From an uncultured Agrobacterium sp. (GTDB lineage: Bacteria > Pseudomonadota > Alphaproteobacteria > Rhizobiales > Rhizobiaceae): a stretch of 64,000 bases of DNA. Shown here in pieces: positions 55,575-64,000 of this stretch. The stretch lies in NCBI GenBank assembly GCA_913777615.1, contig CAJYTK010000013.1, forward strand, positions 1 to 64,000, written 5' to 3'. The notes beneath the pieces were generated by a model, which saw nothing but the letters and a program-made list of their open reading frames with translations, was not told the origin of the DNA and ran no database searches. Positions within the stretch are counted from its first letter, which is position 1. Each line of letters opens with the position of its first letter. Both the position numbers and the translations under genes were made by a program.

Positions 55575-55600
55575 GGAACTCGCGCGCGGCTGTCCGCATT
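55575..55600 (+). promoter_or_regulatory. EcfG (general stress) type promoter
   Basis: GGAAC (55575-55579) and CATT (55597-55600) are separated by 17 bases, one base off the general stress sigma pattern GGAAC-N16/17-CGTT. The leader to the start codon at 55625 is short, about 18-20 bases, and holds GAGGAG. The site fits the small protein gene downstream. Confidence 0.6.
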
Positions 55601-55624
55601 GTCTTCTCAACAGAGGAGACCATC

Positions 55625-55813
55625 ATGGAAAATTATACAGAGCTTCGACAGCAGATCGCACAGGATCTCGATACGCTCAGTCGTGCCGAGAGCCCGAAAT
55701 CCATCTTCGAAATTGCGGATGATTATCTACTCGGAAATCCGTCGCTGAAGCGCGAATTGGTGGAAGATATTATCAAGGAAGAGGCGGATAAAAGAAACAT
55801 CCCGATCCATTGA
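55625..55813 (+). CDS. Small conserved-looking protein, 62 aa, probably stress-induced
   Basis: The product starts MENYTELRQQIAQDLDTLSR at 55625 with GAGGAG six bases upstream. It is helical and acidic, with no signal peptide, no membrane segment and no cysteine. The central KSIFEIADDYLLGNPSLKRE suggests a two-helix hairpin, perhaps a protein-protein interaction unit. I do not recognise the family. Its promoter looks like that of general-stress genes. The function is not proposed. Confidence 0.7.
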   Translation: MENYTELRQQIAQDLDTLSRAESPKSIFEIADDYLLGNPSLKRELVEDIIKEEADKRNIPIH

Positions 55814-55874
55814 TTGGGTTATAGGGCCTTCGCGTAAAGCTTTAGAGAAATCGCTTAGATAACTGAAGACAAAG

Positions 55875-55899
55875 AAAAACCCGCCGAAGCGGGTTTTTC
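55875..55899. terminator. Bidirectional terminator between the small protein and tRNA-Leu
   Basis: AAAAACCCGC (55875-55884) pairs perfectly with GCGGGTTTTT (55889-55898) around CGAA. It ends the tRNA transcript on the minus strand (T-run follows in that direction) and can also serve the plus strand. Confidence 0.9.
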
Positions 55900-55902
55900 T
55901 TT

Positions 55903-55987
55903 TGGTGCGGTCGAGAAGACTCGAACTTCCACGGGTTGCCCCACAGCGACCTCAACGCTGCGCGTCTACCAATTCCGCCACGACCGC
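55903..55987 (-). tRNA. tRNA-Leu (anticodon GAG)
   Basis: On the minus strand the cloverleaf reads GCGGTCG at the 5' end, paired with CGACCGC; the D arm has GCGGAATTGG and the anticodon stem CAGCG/CGCTG encloses TTGAGGT, giving GAG, which reads CUC and CUU. The variable arm is long (TGGGGCAACCCG), as expected for leucine tRNA. The T arm has GTTCGAGTC, and ACCA is encoded at 55903-55906. A terminator lies directly downstream. Confidence 0.95.
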
Positions 55988-56175
55988 ATCGTGGTAGGAT
56001 CGACTTGCGCCGACGGGGGTGCATGTAGCAAAAGGATTTTGGGTGCACAAGAGCGTCGTGACAGTTTTTTGAAATTAAAAACAGGCCTTTCGCTCCCTAT
56101 ATGAAAGAAGCCCTGAAACGCTGGGCTTGCAGCCTCAATTTCATTCTGCCAGAAGGCTGTGGAAAGGACATTTTC

Positions 56176-56910
56176 ATGCTCACACGCACCGATCTCACCC
56201 AAAAAATGTATCCTGTCGCAGGCTCGCCGCGTGTGCGCTGGCGAATCTCCGACGGGCTGGTGCCTTATGAGCAGGCGATTGAGGAAATGGAGCGTGAGGT
56301 TGCGGCAATCGCTGCGGGTGAAGCCGATGAGCTTGTGTGGCTGCTGGAGCATCCACCGCTCTACACGGCTGGTACAAGTGCCGATTCGTCCGACCTGATC
56401 GAGCCGGATCGCTTTCCTGTCTTCGCGACGGGGCGAGGCGGCGAATATACATATCACGGGCCGGGACAGCGTGTGGTCTATGTGATGCTTGACCTCAAGC
56501 GCAGACGCCAGGATGTGCGCGCCTATGTGGCCTCACTGGAGGAGGTCATCATCCGCACGCTCGACAAGATGAACGTCAGGGGCGAGCGGCGTGAGGACCG
56601 CGTGGGTGTTTGGGTACGCAGGCCGGAGAAGCCGCTTCTGCCGGACGGCTCGATGTCGGAGGACAAGATTGCGGCACTCGGTATTCGCTTGCGCAAATGG
56701 GTGAGCTTCCACGGTCTTTCGATCAACGTGGATCCAGATCTGAGCCACTTCGGCGGGATCGTTCCCTGCGGCATCACGCAATATGGCGTCACAAGCCTCG
56801 TCGATCTCGGTCTTCTGGTGATGATCAATGATGTCGATGTGTTTTTGCGCGAGGCTTTTGAGGAAGTCTTTGGCGATACCGCGAATGAGAAAAGCGGCGC
56901 TGCGGCTTGA
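56176..56910 (+). CDS. lipB: Octanoyltransferase LipB
   Basis: LipB moves octanoate from acyl carrier protein onto lipoyl domains of enzymes such as pyruvate dehydrogenase. The 244-residue form starts [17 protein letters not shown] at 56176, behind AAGGA, inside a frame open from 56101. The family blocks are [40 protein letters not shown] with the catalytic Lys164, and [18 protein letters not shown] with the catalytic Cys198. lipA is not in the window. The gene is preceded by the tRNA, on the other strand. Confidence 0.96.
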   Translation: MLTRTDLTQKMYPVAGSPRVRWRISDGLVPYEQAIEEMEREVAAIAAGEADELVWLLEHPPLYTAGTSADSSDLIEPDRFPVFATGRGGEYTYHGPGQRVVYVMLDLKRRRQDVRAYVASLEEVIIRTLDKMNVRGERREDRVGVWVRRPEKPLLPDGSMSEDKIAALGIRLRKWVSFHGLSINVDPDLSHFGGIVPCGITQYGVTSLVDLGLLVMINDVDVFLREAFEEVFGDTANEKSGAAA

Positions 56911-57050
56911 CGAGGTTACATCGCGCGCTTCGGCTCTGCGGCTACAGGGCGCTTCCGGCGCTTGGGCTAATTCGCCCAACGCTTCTGCTCTCTCCAAGAT
57001 GGTCTAGCAGCCCATGCGCAGCGATGGTGCGTGGTCAGGGGTTCTCAGGC

Positions 57051-59168
57051 TCAGCCGTCCGTGCCCGTTCGTCCAACAGCCACGTCGGCTACGCTTGTCT
57101 GGTCCTTGGCGTCTGCTATTGATGAACTGAGGGATCGCTCGACGATGCTCAAGCGCCCCGTCGCTAAGATCTGATCGAGTGATGCGGGACGTCCGAGCAA
57201 GTAGCCCTGTGCTTCCCCACATCCTTCGGATTCAAGAAGGGACAGTTGTTCCTTCGTTTCTACCCCTTCCGCCAGTACCGGAATTCTGAGGCCCTTGCCG
57301 AGTGCCAGTACCGTGCGGATAATGGTCAGCGCTTCCTCATTGCTGTGGGCTTCATCAATAAAGGAGCGGTCGAGCTTGATCTTGCTGAACGGGAAGGACC
57401 GCAACGTATCAATCGAAGAATAACCTATGCCAAAGTCGTCGAGAGCGACGGAGACCCCATAGGACTTGATCTGGCGAAGCATGTGAAAGGCGCGCTCACG
57501 ATCCTTCAGGATGGCCGTCTCCGTGAGTTCCAGCTCCAGCCTATGTGGGGCAAGTCCCGTTTCCAGAAGCACGCTCATGACGAGCTTGGGCAGATCGCCA
57601 GCGGCAAACTGGACTGCGGACAGGTTGACGGCGACTTTGCAGGCTGGTTCCCATGAGGCCGCGGCGGTGCATGCCGTGCGCAGCACCCACTCCCCAAGTT
57701 GCAAGATAAGGCCATTCTCCTCCGCGAGCGGAATAAAGTCTGAAGGCGGGATGAAACCATGCTCGGGATGGTGCCAACGCAAGAGGGCTTCGTAGCCCGT
57801 GACCTCTCCAGTAGAGACCGAGGTCTGTACCTGGTAGTGGATTGAAAGTTGATTGCGCGACAGCGCTTTGCGCAAATCAGCCGCCATGCAGCGACGTGCT
57901 TTGACGGCCGTGTCCATGCCTGCTTCATAGAAGCAGACGCGTTTTTCCGTTAGTTGCGACTTCGCCCGGTACATTGCAAGGTCTGCGTTGCTGACGAGCG
58001 TTTCCTTGGTGGTCGCATCGTTCGGGTAGATGGCGACACCGAAGCTCGCGCCGGCAACAATTTGAGATTCGTCGACGTTGATCGGACTGAACATCACGGC
58101 TTCGAGACCTTTCAGGAACCTGTTGACGCCGGTTAGGTCTTTGTCCTCAATGCGGAAGAGGGCTGCAAACTCGTCTCCTCCAACGCGGGCGATAAACTCG
58201 CCCTTGTCCTCGCGAACGAGGTTTTTGAGCCGTATTCCAAGGTCGGTCAACACTTCGTCCCCCACATGATGGCCGCGTGTATCGTTGATTTCCTTGAACC
58301 GATTGAGATCGATCCCGATCATGGCGATCCTGATCTTTTGCGTATCGGCGACCGCAAGCTCACGATCCAGCTTCTCGTTGAAGTTCGCGCGGTTGGGGAG
58401 GCCGGTCAGAGCGTCGTACAAGGCCATTTGGCGAAGATGCTCAATGGTCTCGGCGCGTGTGCCGTTATCGATGAGGTAGCTGACCAGGCCGCAGGCAACG
58501 ATGACGAAAGCCATGCCGGAAATCGCGATGGCCAGAGTCCAGAGGGAATCCGGATTGGAGAAGGATCCATCGACGAACATCGGCTCGATGCGGAATGCCG
58601 TCATGCCTGTGAAGTGCAAGACAGCAATGGCAAGGGTCAAGACCACTGCCATCAGGTTGCTGCCTTTTCGCATGCCAAAATGCAGTGCAGCCGAAGACAG
58701 CGCGACGGAGAGAAGGATGGAGGCGACGAGGTAGGTCGCGTCCCAGGATACGATGCCCTGCACACGATAGGCTATCATGCCGGTATAGTGCATGGTGGAG
58801 ATTGCGAGACCGACGATCGCGCCGCCCAAGGCGGGCATGAGAAAATGCCGCTTGCTGATGGCTACTGCGAAACCGATTGCATTACCGAACACCACGGCCA
58901 GAAGCGAAACCACGGTCAACGGCAGATCGAAGCCGATCGGTACGCGCGCATCATAGCCGAGCATGGCGACGAAATGCGTGCACCAAATCGCCACGCCCGC
59001 GGAAAGTGCTGTCATTGCCTGCCAGCCCACGCGCTGTTTTCCGCTCGCTGTTATCGTCTTGCTGAAAAGCCGCGATGTCACCCATGACCCAGTGCCGCAC
59101 AGCAAGACGGCCATCAGCACCAGCCAGATGTTGTGGTCATAGACGATGCATCCAAGCACAGTCATCAT
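57051..59168 (-). CDS. MHYT-GGDEF-EAL cyclic-di-GMP enzyme
   Basis: The 705-residue product has an N-terminal MHYT sensor of about seven hydrophobic segments (residues 10-235) with CTHFVAM (63-69), MHYTGM (126-131) and LHFTGM (184-189). The GGDEF domain has an intact G330-G-D-E-F334 and the EAL domain has E459-A-L and LDDFGIGYSSIDTLRSFPF. The usual RxxD inhibitory site upstream of GGDEF is absent (KGEF at that place). Both domains could be active, making or breaking cyclic-di-GMP. MHYT is thought to bind copper and sense gases such as oxygen or NO. Confidence 0.92.
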   Translation of the reverse strand: MMTVLGCIVYDHNIWLVLMAVLLCGTGSWVTSRLFSKTITASGKQRVGWQAMTALSAGVAIWCTHFVAMLGYDARVPIGFDLPLTVVSLLAVVFGNAIGFAVAISKRHFLMPALGGAIVGLAISTMHYTGMIAYRVQGIVSWDATYLVASILLSVALSSAALHFGMRKGSNLMAVVLTLAIAVLHFTGMTAFRIEPMFVDGSFSNPDSLWTLAIAISGMAFVIVACGLVSYLIDNGTRAETIEHLRQMALYDALTGLPNRANFNEKLDRELAVADTQKIRIAMIGIDLNRFKEINDTRGHHVGDEVLTDLGIRLKNLVREDKGEFIARVGGDEFAALFRIEDKDLTGVNRFLKGLEAVMFSPINVDESQIVAGASFGVAIYPNDATTKETLVSNADLAMYRAKSQLTEKRVCFYEAGMDTAVKARRCMAADLRKALSRNQLSIHYQVQTSVSTGEVTGYEALLRWHHPEHGFIPPSDFIPLAEENGLILQLGEWVLRTACTAAASWEPACKVAVNLSAVQFAAGDLPKLVMSVLLETGLAPHRLELELTETAILKDRERAFHMLRQIKSYGVSVALDDFGIGYSSIDTLRSFPFSKIKLDRSFIDEAHSNEEALTIIRTVLALGKGLRIPVLAEGVETKEQLSLLESEGCGEAQGYLLGRPASLDQILATGRLSIVERSLSSSIADAKDQTSVADVAVGRTGTDG

Positions 59169-59401
59169 TACAGTCGCCTCTCGTTGTAAGGCGCTGCGTC
59201 AGCGCGAACGCAGCAACCGTGTACTGCGTTCGCAGGCCCATTGGCACTTATTGGTTTTACAACACAACGAGTTAATGATTCATATGTGGTCGGGGTTAAA
59301 TTTTATAATATCTACAATGACTTATCTCAATCTAAGGTTGGTTTTTGCAGCTTGGGCGACGCATCCTCTGATAGAGTGTGGGTATTCCGAACGTAATTGG
59401 A
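59169..59401. promoter_or_regulatory. AT-rich intergenic region before the MHYT gene
   Basis: The right part (TTAAATTTTATAATATC) is AT-rich. It lies upstream of the MHYT gene and downstream of the GST gene, both on the minus strand, and probably holds the promoter of the former. No gene is supported. Confidence 0.4.
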
Positions 59402-60025
59402 TCAGCTTGCCTTCATCTGTTTGATGAGCGCGTCATCGATCTCCTGAGCTCGCGAGAAAGCTGGGCGCTGCGCAAGACGCCCGAGATAATCGGTGAACGC
59501 CAAGCGCTTCTCCAGCGTGCCAAATTGCAGTCCCCAACCAATATGCGAGCCCACATAGACGTCAGCAGCTGTGAATTTTTCGCCAGCGATGAAAACAGTC
59601 TGTGTTACGGCGTATTCCAGGGTGTCCATAAGGTCCTCGAAGCGTCCGCAGCCCGCCATGCGATATTTGTCTTCCGGAATTTCAAAGCCCATAGCGCGGT
59701 TGGTGACGCCCATTTCCAGCGGACCAGCCGCGAAGAAGAGCCAGCGATAGTAGAGACCACGGTTGGAGCTTGGCGGGGCAAGCCCCTTTTCGGGAAAAGC
59801 ATCTGCCAGATAGGCGCAGATTGCCGCGCATTCCGTCACGACCACGTCGCCATGCTTGATCGCTGGCACCTTGCCCATGGGATTGATCGCTTTGTACTCG
59901 CCAGCCTTCATATCGCTGTCAAAGCCGATGATTCTTGTATCGTACGGCGCGCCCACTTCCTCTAGCATCCAACGGATGATGCGTCCGCGTGACATGGGGT
60001 GGGTGTAAAATGTCAGATCGTTCAT
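59402..60025 (-). CDS. Glutathione S-transferase family protein
   Basis: The 207-residue product starts MNDLTFYTHPMSRGRIIRWM at 60025, behind GGGAGAG; the open frame reaches 60130. It has the GST thioredoxin-like N-terminal domain (YTHPMSRGRIIRW, then NPMGKVPAIKHGDVVVTECAA, with the glutathione-binding TE pair) and a helical C-terminal domain. The catalytic residue is unclear: Ser12 is in the usual loop of beta-type or plant-type GSTs. The substrate is unknown. It is on the same strand as icd, after a terminator. Confidence 0.9.
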   Translation of the reverse strand: MNDLTFYTHPMSRGRIIRWMLEEVGAPYDTRIIGFDSDMKAGEYKAINPMGKVPAIKHGDVVVTECAAICAYLADAFPEKGLAPPSSNRGLYYRWLFFAAGPLEMGVTNRAMGFEIPEDKYRMAGCGRFEDLMDTLEYAVTQTVFIAGEKFTAADVYVGSHIGWGLQFGTLEKRLAFTDYLGRLAQRPAFSRAQEIDDALIKQMKAS

Positions 60026-60099
60026 GTCTCTCTCCCTATTTGGTGATGGGAGTTTGCTCCGGCAGGACGACCTAATCAAGACAGCGCCCGGGGGCAAAA

Positions 60100-60126
60100 A
60101 GAAAACCCGGCGCGAAGGCCGGGTTT
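60100..60126 (-). terminator. Intrinsic terminator after icd
   Basis: AAACCCGGC pairs with GCCGGGTTT (60118-60126 and 60103-60111) and runs into TTTTCTTTTT on the minus strand. It ends icd transcription before the GST gene. Confidence 0.85.
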
Positions 60127-60154
60127 CCATCGATTTTGGAAGGGCAGGTGCCGA

Positions 60155-61369
60155 TCAGGCAGCCATGGCCTTCTTGAGATTTTCGTCGATCTTGTCGAGG
60201 AAGGCGGTGGTGGAGAGCCAAGGCTGATCGGGTCCGATGAGGAGCGCGAGGTCCTTGGTCATGTAGCCGGCTTCAACCGTGTCGACGCAGACGGTTTCCA
60301 GCGTGGATGCGAACTTTGCCAGTTCTGCGTTGTCGTCCAGCTTGGCGCGGTGGGCTAGACCACGGGTCCATGCGAAGATCGACGCGATGGAGTTGGTCGA
60401 GGTTTCCTGGCCCTTCTGATGCTGGCGGTAGTGGCGCGTGACCGTACCGTGCGCCGCTTCTGCTTCCACCGTGCGACCGTCCGGAGACAGAAGAACCGAG
60501 GTCATCAGACCGAGCGAGCCGAAGCCCTGTGCGACGGTGTCCGACTGAACGTCGCCGTCGTAGTTCTTGCAGGCCCAGATGTAGCCACCGGACCACTTCA
60601 GCGCGGACGCGACCATGTCATCGATCAGGCGGTGTTCATAGATGATGCCTGCTTCGTCGAACTGCGCCTTGAATTCGCTTTGGTAGACCTCTTCGAAGAT
60701 GTCCTTGAAGCGACCGTCATAGGCCTTCAGGATGGTGTTCTTCGTGGAGAGGTACACCGGCCACTTGCGCATCAGGCCGTAGTTCATGGACGCACGGGCG
60801 AATTCGCGGATGGAGTCGTCGAGGTTGTACATGGCAAGTGCCACGCCTGCGCTCGGAGCGTCGAACACGTCCTTCTCTATGACCTGGCCATCTTCACCGA
60901 CGAACTTGATCGTCAGCTTGCCCTTGCCGGGGAACTTGAAATCGGTTGCCTTGTACTGGTCGCCAAAAGCGTGACGGCCGACAACGATCGGCTGGGTCCA
61001 GCCTGGGACCAGGCGCGGTACGTTCTTGCAGATGATCGGTTCGCGGAAAATGACGCCGCCCAGAATGTTACGGATCGTGCCGTTCGGGCTCTTCCACATC
61101 TGCTTGAGGTTGAATTCCTGCACACGGGCTTCGTCCGGCGTGATCGTCGCACACTTGATGCCGACGCCGTGCTTCTTGATGGCGTGCGCCGCGTCGACGG
61201 TTACCTGGTCGTTGGTCGCGTCGCGGTTTTCGACGGAAAGGTCGTAGTATTCGATATCGAGATCGAGGTAAGGCAGGATCAGCTTGTCCTTGATGAGCTG
61301 CCAGATGATACGGGTCATTTCGTCGCCGTCGAGATCGACGACCGGATTGGCTACCTTGATCTTTGTCAT
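60155..61369 (-). CDS. icd: NADP-dependent isocitrate dehydrogenase, dimeric (eukaryote-like) type
   Basis: Icd converts isocitrate to 2-oxoglutarate in the citric acid cycle. The 404-residue product starts [18 protein letters not shown] at 61369, behind GAGGAATTC; the frame is open to 61492. Substrate ligands lie in [14 protein letters not shown] (Ser94, Asn96, Arg100) and Arg109; the magnesium aspartates lie in [19 protein letters not shown] specificity is suggested by [15 protein letters not shown]. This is the type found in alphaproteobacteria and mitochondria, not the Escherichia coli type. No phosphorylation system is adjacent. Confidence 0.98.
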   Translation of the reverse strand: MTKIKVANPVVDLDGDEMTRIIWQLIKDKLILPYLDLDIEYYDLSVENRDATNDQVTVDAAHAIKKHGVGIKCATITPDEARVQEFNLKQMWKSPNGTIRNILGGVIFREPIICKNVPRLVPGWTQPIVVGRHAFGDQYKATDFKFPGKGKLTIKFVGEDGQVIEKDVFDAPSAGVALAMYNLDDSIREFARASMNYGLMRKWPVYLSTKNTILKAYDGRFKDIFEEVYQSEFKAQFDEAGIIYEHRLIDDMVASALKWSGGYIWACKNYDGDVQSDTVAQGFGSLGLMTSVLLSPDGRTVEAEAAHGTVTRHYRQHQKGQETSTNSIASIFAWTRGLAHRAKLDDNAELAKFASTLETVCVDTVEAGYMTKDLALLIGPDQPWLSTTAFLDKIDENLKKAMAA

Positions 61370-61582
61370 GAATTCCTCACCTTCGAGAGCGGTTGCGCCC
61401 AATCGAGCGCCATAAGGGCAAATATCCCGTGGCGCTATAGCATTGCGAGCGTCAGAGGCAAAGCCGTCGGCCGGTTTTTTTGGCTTCACCAAAACGCGTT
61501 TGCTGCATTGCCAAAATGCGCTTGCTGATTAAATTCAGGCGAATCGCTTACGTTGGGTAAGCTGAAGTTTCAGGACGTCATC

Positions 61583-62113
61583 ATGCAGAAGATTCTGCTC
61601 GCCATTGCCGCAATGTTCATTTCCTCCAGCGCCTTTGCCGCCGACCCGACCGAGCCAGTGAAGAAGGTTATGGACATCACAGTGAAGAACTGGTCCGGCG
61701 AGGCGGACGACTGGAAATACATCTTCGACGAAGATCTACTGACGACGCTTTTCAGCAAGTCCTTCATCGCTCAGTACCGTGAAGCCTCCAAGAAACCTGC
61801 CTATGAAGCAGAGTCCGGCGAGAAGGGAGACCCTTTCGGTTACGATGTAGTGACCAATTCTCAGGACGGTTGCCCGTTGCAGGACGTCAACATCTCGGCA
61901 GCGCCGCCCAAAGACGGCGTGAGCGACGTGACAGTCAAGTTCAAACTCTGGGCCTGCATGGATGAGGCGGAGATGAAGAAGACGGTCGATCAGGTCAATT
62001 TCGATGTGATCGAGGAGGACGGCAAGCCGGTCATCAACGACATACACCGCGTTGGCGACGAAGGTCGCGATTCCCTGCAGCAGGAGATGACCAACATCAT
62101 CAAAGGCGAATAA
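61583..62113 (+). CDS. Secreted protein of unknown function (176 aa)
   Basis: The product starts MQKILLAIAAMFISSSAFAA at 61583, with AGGA upstream; the frame is open from 61553. A signal peptide of about 20 residues ends at AFA. The mature protein is acidic and has two cysteines (DGCPLQDV and LWACMDEA), which could pair in the periplasm. It resembles small exported proteins with a DUF3828-like look (helical, with FKSFIAQYREA), but I cannot assign a family with confidence. It lies between icd and the TrmJ-like gene. Confidence 0.75.
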   Translation: MQKILLAIAAMFISSSAFAADPTEPVKKVMDITVKNWSGEADDWKYIFDEDLLTTLFSKSFIAQYREASKKPAYEAESGEKGDPFGYDVVTNSQDGCPLQDVNISAAPPKDGVSDVTVKFKLWACMDEAEMKKTVDQVNFDVIEEDGKPVINDIHRVGDEGRDSLQQEMTNIIKGE

Positions 62114-62189
62114 GCCGTCTTTCGCGCCCGCTTGCCTTTGATTTGCGCGGAAAACTGTGCCAGTGAAGCCCAAAAAATGGAAGGCGACT

Positions 62190-63023
62190 ATGGCAGGTAC
62201 AAATAGCGATCTCGAACTTATTGCCGAAGGCCCGGCCATCATCCTGGTCGAGCCTCAGCTCGGCGAAAATATCGGTATGGTGGCGCGTGCCATGGCCAAT
62301 TTCGGTCTTGCCGAGTTGCGTCTGGTCAATCCGCGTGATGGCTGGCCAAGTGAGAAGGCCCGCGCTGCGGCCTCGAAGGCAGATCACGTCATCGATGCCA
62401 CCAAGGTTTATGAGACCCTGGAAGACGCCATCCGCGACCTTAACTTTGTCTACGCAACGACTGCCCGCGAACGCTATGGTTTCAAGCCGGTGCGATCCCC
62501 TGTCACTGCGACCGAAACTCTACGCGCCAAGTTCAAGGCGGGCGAAAAGACTGGAGTTCTCTTCGGTCGCGAACGTTGGGGACTGACCAACGAGGAAGTA
62601 GCGCTTGCCGATGAGATTGTCACATTCCCCGTCAATCCGGCATTCGCTTCATTGAATATTGCCCAAGCCGTCCTGTTGATGTCCTATGAATGGATGAAAT
62701 CCGGCATGGAGGATCTTGCGGAGACGGCGTTCGATTCCGTTCAGCAACGGCCTTCCACCAAAGCGCAGGTTTTCGGCCTGTTCGATCAGATCGAAGAGGC
62801 GCTGGATGCGCGTGGATATTTTCATCCGGCTGAAAAAAAGCCGAAAATGGTGGACAATCTGCGGGCTGTTCTGTCACGGCGTGGTTTCACCGAGCAGGAA
62901 ATCAGCGTGTTTCGCGGCGTGATCAAGTCGCTCGATGCCTTTCCGCGCCGCTGGCCGAAAGGGGCAGGCAAGGGCGCCGAAGGCGAGGGGACCTCAAAGA
63001 ATGGCTCTGGCGACAACGACTGA
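62190..63023 (+). CDS. TrmJ-like RNA 2'-O-methyltransferase (SPOUT/TrmH family)
   Basis: The 277-residue product is a SPOUT methyltransferase that most resembles TrmJ, which methylates the 2'-OH of position 32 in some tRNAs. The start at 62190 ([20 protein letters not shown]) has AAGG upstream; GTG at 62157 would add eleven residues. Knot signatures are [38 protein letters not shown] and [20 protein letters not shown]. The C-terminus is low in complexity ([20 protein letters not shown]). It overlaps murI by 23 bases. Confidence 0.93.
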   Translation: MAGTNSDLELIAEGPAIILVEPQLGENIGMVARAMANFGLAELRLVNPRDGWPSEKARAAASKADHVIDATKVYETLEDAIRDLNFVYATTARERYGFKPVRSPVTATETLRAKFKAGEKTGVLFGRERWGLTNEEVALADEIVTFPVNPAFASLNIAQAVLLMSYEWMKSGMEDLAETAFDSVQQRPSTKAQVFGLFDQIEEALDARGYFHPAEKKPKMVDNLRAVLSRRGFTEQEISVFRGVIKSLDAFPRRWPKGAGKGAEGEGTSKNGSGDND

Positions 63024-63834
63024 CGTTTCTCTATCCAAGCCGATTCTCGTTTTCGATTCTGGCATTGGCGGGCTGACGGTTCTGCGTGAGGCGCGGGTGT
63101 TGATGCCCGAGCGAGGCTTCATCTATATCGCTGACGATGCGGGCTTTCCCTATGGGGGCTGGGAAGAGGATGGTTTGCGCCAGCGCATCCTTACCTTGTT
63201 TGCTGACCTGCTCGAAACGTATCAACCGGAACTGTGCATCATTGCCTGCAACACCGCTTTCACGCTTGCAGGCGCCGATTTGCGGGAGGCTTTTCCCGAC
63301 ATGACGTTCGTCGGGACGGTTCCGGCCATCAAGCCAGCGGCAGAACGTACACGTTCGGGCCTGGTTTCGGTTCTGGCGACGCCCGGCACGGTCAAGCGGG
63401 CTTACACCCGCGATCTTATTCAGTCCTTTGCCTCTCAATGCCATGTCACGCTGGTGGGTTCTGAGAACCTTGCCAGAATGGCGGAGAGCTGGATCAGAGG
63501 CGAAACTGTCTCGGACGAGGCGGTGCTTGCTGAAATCTCGCCCTGCTTCATCGAGGACAAGGGCAGGCAAACAGATATCGTCGTACTTGCCTGTACCCAT
63601 TATCCCTTCATGGCAAATCTGTTTCGCAAGCTTGCGCCCTGGCCGGTGGACTGGCTCGATCCTGCCGAAGCCATTGCTCGGCAAGCGCGCCGCAAGGTAA
63701 AGGTGTTGCCGGGCGTGGACCACCCGGAAGGCTTCGATTTTGCGGTTTTCACGTCTGGTCGTCCGGATTTCACCACACGACGATTAATGCAGGGCTTCGG
63801 TTTGAGGACGGCGTCAGGCGAAGATCGCGCCTAA
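63001..63834 (+). CDS. murI: Glutamate racemase
   Basis: MurI makes D-glutamate for peptidoglycan. The 277-residue product starts [20 protein letters not shown] at 63001, inside the end of the TrmJ-like gene. The active site is D19-S20 in [11 protein letters not shown], Cys83 in IACNTAF and Cys198 in ACTHYPF; the two cysteines are the catalytic pair. Length is normal. The frame from 62935 is open, but the start here matches the family. A gap of 162 bases follows before the next start. Confidence 0.96.
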   Translation: MALATTTDVSLSKPILVFDSGIGGLTVLREARVLMPERGFIYIADDAGFPYGGWEEDGLRQRILTLFADLLETYQPELCIIACNTAFTLAGADLREAFPDMTFVGTVPAIKPAAERTRSGLVSVLATPGTVKRAYTRDLIQSFASQCHVTLVGSENLARMAESWIRGETVSDEAVLAEISPCFIEDKGRQTDIVVLACTHYPFMANLFRKLAPWPVDWLDPAEAIARQARRKVKVLPGVDHPEGFDFAVFTSGRPDFTTRRLMQGFGLRTASGEDRA

Positions 63835-63985
63835 ATCCGCCGGTTTTGTCGGTCATTCGGATGTCCTTATCCGTTGATGTGACATTTTTGCACTCACAAA
63901 CCGTTGATTGATACAATTCGAGATTGAACCTCTTGCGGATAGACCGGAGCTGTGTCACAAAAATCAGGCCCGTAACTCAAAAACA

Positions 63986-64000
63986 GGAGGCGTTGAATGA
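63986..64000 (+). other. Start of a further gene at the right edge
   Basis: AGGAGG at 63986-63991 is followed after five bases by ATG at 63997-63999. Only the start codon and one further base are in the window, so the product cannot be told. Confidence 0.5.

Noticed and set aside
55451-55624. N-terminal extension of the small 62-residue protein
   Set aside because: The EcfG-type promoter lies inside this stretch and GAGGAG immediately precedes the later ATG, so the longer form is unlikely.
1-64000. Prophage, insertion sequence, CRISPR array, toxin-antitoxin pair or secretion system
   Set aside because: No transposase, integrase, repeat-spacer structure, paired small toxin genes or secretion genes were found on either strand.

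Overview
The window looks like a chromosomal segment of a Rhizobiaceae alphaproteobacterium, most like Agrobacterium or a close relative. The basis is the moderately high GC content, the gene set (usg, MsrPQ, extensin-like lipoprotein, CobT/CobS pair, PdhS/PleC-type kinase, dimeric NADP-Icd, TIGR02281 protease) and the gene style: frequent GTG/TTG starts, AAGGA-type ribosome binding sites, GTTC-type LexA box, EcfG-type GGAAC promoter. Species was not determined. No phage, insertion sequence, CRISPR array or integron was seen.

Layout. Positions 1-15570 hold the end of tuf and then the S10, spc and alpha ribosomal protein operons on the plus strand: rpsJ-rplC-rplD-rplW-rplB-rpsS-rplV-rpsC-rplP-rpmC-rpsQ; rplN-rplX-rplE-rpsN-rpsH-rplF-rplR-rpsE-rpmD-rplO-secY; adk; rpsM-rpsK-rpoA-rplQ. 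rpsD and rpmJ are absent. Terminator-like hairpins sit at several internal boundaries. Positions 15600-25260 are mixed accessory and housekeeping genes: a structured, repeat-like intergenic stretch, secreted unknowns, DUF817 and DUF2809 membrane proteins, the methionine sulfoxide repair pair MsrP-MsrQ, ilvD, a broken GNAT acetyltransferase, an SDR and a serine hydrolase.

Positions 25433-34947 carry a DegP-type protease translationally coupled to rarA, DUF1883, a decayed methyl-accepting chemotaxis gene under an AT-rich leader, an extensin-like lipoprotein, a candidate small RNA, a two-gene ABC exporter and a periplasmic-type aspartic protease with DUF1289. Positions 34957-42155 carry cobS/cobT (late cobalamin assembly), dgkA, a membrane histidine kinase, a nuclease, a UDG-family protein, an Lrp regulator, a TPR-methyltransferase and usg. 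Positions 42316-49994 carry a polar amino acid ABC importer that lacks its ATPase, an SHS-family MFS carrier, a repeat-rich OmpA protein and the start of pseudouridine catabolism (psuG, psuK).

Positions 50013-64000 are mostly housekeeping: recA with a LexA box, alaS, a small protein behind a general-stress promoter, tRNA-Leu(GAG), lipB, an MHYT-GGDEF-EAL protein, a GST, icd, a secreted unknown, a TrmJ-like methyltransferase overlapping murI, and the start codon of a further gene.

No clearly new multi-gene system was found. The most interesting items are the stepwise decay of the chemoreceptor gene, the interrupted GNAT gene, an orphan minus-strand terminator pointing to an unannotated small RNA (32053-32345), the stress-promoter-driven 62-residue protein and the hairpins inside the ribosomal cluster. 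Start codons were chosen by ribosome binding site and family length, and often lie downstream of the longest open frame.
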